A DNA stretch of 64,000 nucleotides, taken from Brenneria bubanii (GTDB lineage: Bacteria > Pseudomonadota > Gammaproteobacteria > Enterobacterales > Enterobacteriaceae). The stretch covers positions 62,001 to 126,000 of the forward strand of contig NZ_JAKMAJ010000016.1 of NCBI RefSeq assembly GCF_022378355.1, in the 5' to 3' direction. The first letter of the stretch is position 1. Every line of letters starts with the position of its first letter. The notes under the pieces are model-generated. The model had not been told where the DNA came from. It did no database searches and saw nothing but the letters and a program-made list of their open reading frames with translations. Positions 62,618 to 64,000 of the stretch are shown one piece after another. The position numbers and the translations under genes are program-made.

Positions 62618-63766
62618 TTAATGAGGCACCTGTAATCCGTTCTGAAGCCCGCGCGTAAAGACGATTTGCCATAACTGAATGTCCCTGGCCCGGAATGCGC
62701 CGGCGCAGGCATTAAGGTAATAAACAAACATTCTTTTGAAACGTTCGGAATAGTTATCCGCCAGCAGCGGCCATGCCTCGAGGAAACGCTCATGCCAGGC
62801 CATCAGCGTTTTATCGTAATCCGGGCCGAAATTGTGCCAATCTTCCATGACGAAATACTTTTCACTCATGCCGGCGATTTGTTTTATGGAGGGGAGACAT
62901 CCGTTAGGAAAAATATATTTATTGATCCACGGGTCTACATTATGCGCCGTTTTATTCGAACCGATGGAATGAAGCAGAAAAATGCCGTTCGGTTTCAGAC
63001 AGCGATCAACCACCTTGAAATACTCGGCGTAATTTTTCGGACCGACGTGTTCAAACATGCCTACGGATACGATGCGGTCATACTGCTGGCGTAGATCGCG
63101 GTAATCCTGCAGCAAAATATGGATGTCCAGATCTTTGTGACGCGCCTCCGAAAAGGCCTTCTGCTCGGCGGAAATGGTTACCCCATGCACGGTTACGCCG
63201 TAATGCCGCGTGGCGTAGGCCGCCAGTCCGCCCCAGCCGCAGCCGATATCCAACAGCATCATGCCTGGTTTGAGCTGCAGCTTTTTACAGATCATGTCGA
63301 GCTTATTGCGCTGGGCATCGTACAGATTATCGGCCTGCTTCCAATAGCCGCAGGAATACTGCATGTAGGGGTCAAGCATGCGGCAGAAAAGGTCATTGCC
63401 TAAATCATAGTGCTCTTTGCCTACAACCCAGGCGCGTTTTTTTGATTGAAGGTTGGTTAGTCGCGCAAGGGCAATACGCAAGACATCATGAATACGGGAG
63501 GGCATTTTTTCATCGAGGTGGGCGCATAAAATGCGGTGAAAGAACATATCCAGTCTGGCGCAGTCCCACCAGCCGTCCATGTAGCTTTCGCCCAGCCCAA
63601 TCGACCCCTGTTGCAATACGCGTTTGAAAAATTGCGGATTGTTAACCTGAATATCCCAGGGTTCAGCGCCATTAATGGTGATACCGGCCTGAGTGAGCAT
63701 ATCATCCGCAATACGTAGCCATTCGCTCTTATCGCTACAGCCGTCGGCCGCACAAACATTACTCAT
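62618..63766 (-). CDS. cfa: Cfa, cyclopropane-fatty-acyl-phospholipid synthase
   Basis: SAM-dependent enzyme that converts cis double bonds of membrane phospholipid acyl chains to cyclopropane rings at entry to stationary phase, improving acid resistance. The ATG at 63766 (MSNVCAADGCSDKSEW) gives 382 residues, exactly the E. coli length; a TTG four codons earlier is not needed. The SAM-binding motif is LLDIGCGWGGLAAYA. Other conserved parts are VGKEHYDLGNDLF, YSCGYW, VSVGMFEHVGPKNY and INKYIFPNGCLPS. It is convergent with the DUF1615 gene. Confidence 0.97.
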   Translation of the reverse strand: MSNVCAADGCSDKSEWLRIADDMLTQAGITINGAEPWDIQVNNPQFFKRVLQQGSIGLGESYMDGWWDCARLDMFFHRILCAHLDEKMPSRIHDVLRIALARLTNLQSKKRAWVVGKEHYDLGNDLFCRMLDPYMQYSCGYWKQADNLYDAQRNKLDMICKKLQLKPGMMLLDIGCGWGGLAAYATRHYGVTVHGVTISAEQKAFSEARHKDLDIHILLQDYRDLRQQYDRIVSVGMFEHVGPKNYAEYFKVVDRCLKPNGIFLLHSIGSNKTAHNVDPWINKYIFPNGCLPSIKQIAGMSEKYFVMEDWHNFGPDYDKTLMAWHERFLEAWPLLADNYSERFKRMFVYYLNACAGAFRARDIQLWQIVFTRGLQNGLQVPH

Positions 63767-63863
63767 AATATCGTCCAATCCCTGTTCTGTCTTCGAGCCT
63801 CAAGTAAGGCGACTTATTATCAGGCAAACCAGACCGACCGCTGTTATCATAAAAGGACAACTT

Positions 63864-64000
63864 ATGTTGATTAACGGCCACTTTATGTCGCGCATGTCCC
63901 GATTAACCCTTAATGAAGACGCGGTGAGCCAGCTTGTCGCGGTGCCTGAACGGCAGGCGTTGCCCCGTTCAGTCTATTTTCGTACCTGCCTGCTGGAAAA
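63864..64000 (+). CDS. start of an unidentified gene, possibly an AraC-type regulator (truncated by window end)
   Basis: An ATG at 63864, with AAAAGGAC six bases upstream, opens a frame through the window edge. The 45 visible residues include MLINGHFMSRMSRL, LNEDAVSQLVAVPERQALP and RSVYFRTCLLE. A basic N-terminus and the RSVYFR pattern just before where a cupin domain would begin recall N-termini of AraC-family regulators, but this is too little to decide. It is divergent from cfa with a 97-bp spacer. Confidence 0.5.
   Translation, partial: MLINGHFMSRMSRLTLNEDAVSQLVAVPERQALPRSVYFRTCLLE

Overview
The window is a stretch of chromosomal core genome from a gamma-proteobacterium of the order Enterobacterales. 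Nearly every gene has a close E. coli counterpart, often in the same order (kdsC-kdsD-yrbG, mlaFEDCB-ibaG-murA, degS-degQ-zapG-zapE-rplM-rpsI-sspA-sspB, gltBD, yhcC-arcB-arcZ-elbB-mtgA, dolP-diaA-yraN-lpoA-rsmI, tolC-ygiB-ygiC, nudF-yqiB-cpdA-yqiA-parE). The order around rnpB-ygiD and the accessory genes near parC suggest the Pectobacteriaceae (Pectobacterium, Dickeya, Brenneria, Lonsdalea). That genus-level placement is inference. I see no tRNA, IS element, prophage or CRISPR array.

Layout. 1-7.7 kb: LPS Kdo synthesis (kdsC partial, kdsD), the Mla phospholipid-transport operon, ibaG and murA. 7.7-15 kb: periplasmic proteases degS/degQ, division factors zapG/zapE, ribosomal proteins L13/S9 and the sspAB operon. 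15-28 kb: a butanediol dehydrogenase (budC), glutamate synthase gltBD, a radical SAM protein, the ArcB sensor with the ArcZ sRNA behind it on the opposite strand, elbB and mtgA. 28-34 kb: outer-membrane and cell-wall factors dolP, diaA, yraN, lpoA, then rsmI, the RNase P RNA and ygiD. 34-44 kb: ygiC/ygiB/tolC, the nudF-to-parE run, a LysR regulator and mdaB. 44-52 kb: a Fur-regulated TonB receptor, parC, plsC and ftsP. 52-64 kb is more accessory: a kinase/NCS1-permease/GntR module, dkgA, yghB, metC, an MFS/MerR efflux pair, a truncated HNH-family gene beside a 32-bp perfect palindrome, a DUF1615 lipoprotein, cfa and the start of one more gene.

Most of the window works as envelope biogenesis: Kdo, Mla, MurA, MtgA, LpoA, DolP, TolC, PlsC and Cfa. 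Alongside it are chromosome decatenation (ParC/ParE) and nitrogen and redox control (GltBD, ArcB/ArcZ).

I found no clear new defence or mobile system. The observations most worth following are: the YgiB/YgiC pair, where an ATP-grasp amide ligase sits next to a lipoprotein ending in Gly-Gly; yraN, which lacks any ATG/GTG/TTG at its expected start and overlaps the lpoA stop as CTGA; two long perfect palindromes (36112-36141 and 61357-61388); a seven-residue extension of the DegS sensor loop; and terminators with no obvious transcript in front of them. Gene starts were adjusted from the longest open frames using ribosome-binding sites and remembered E. coli protein starts. Family assignments rest on reading the sequence, not on a search.
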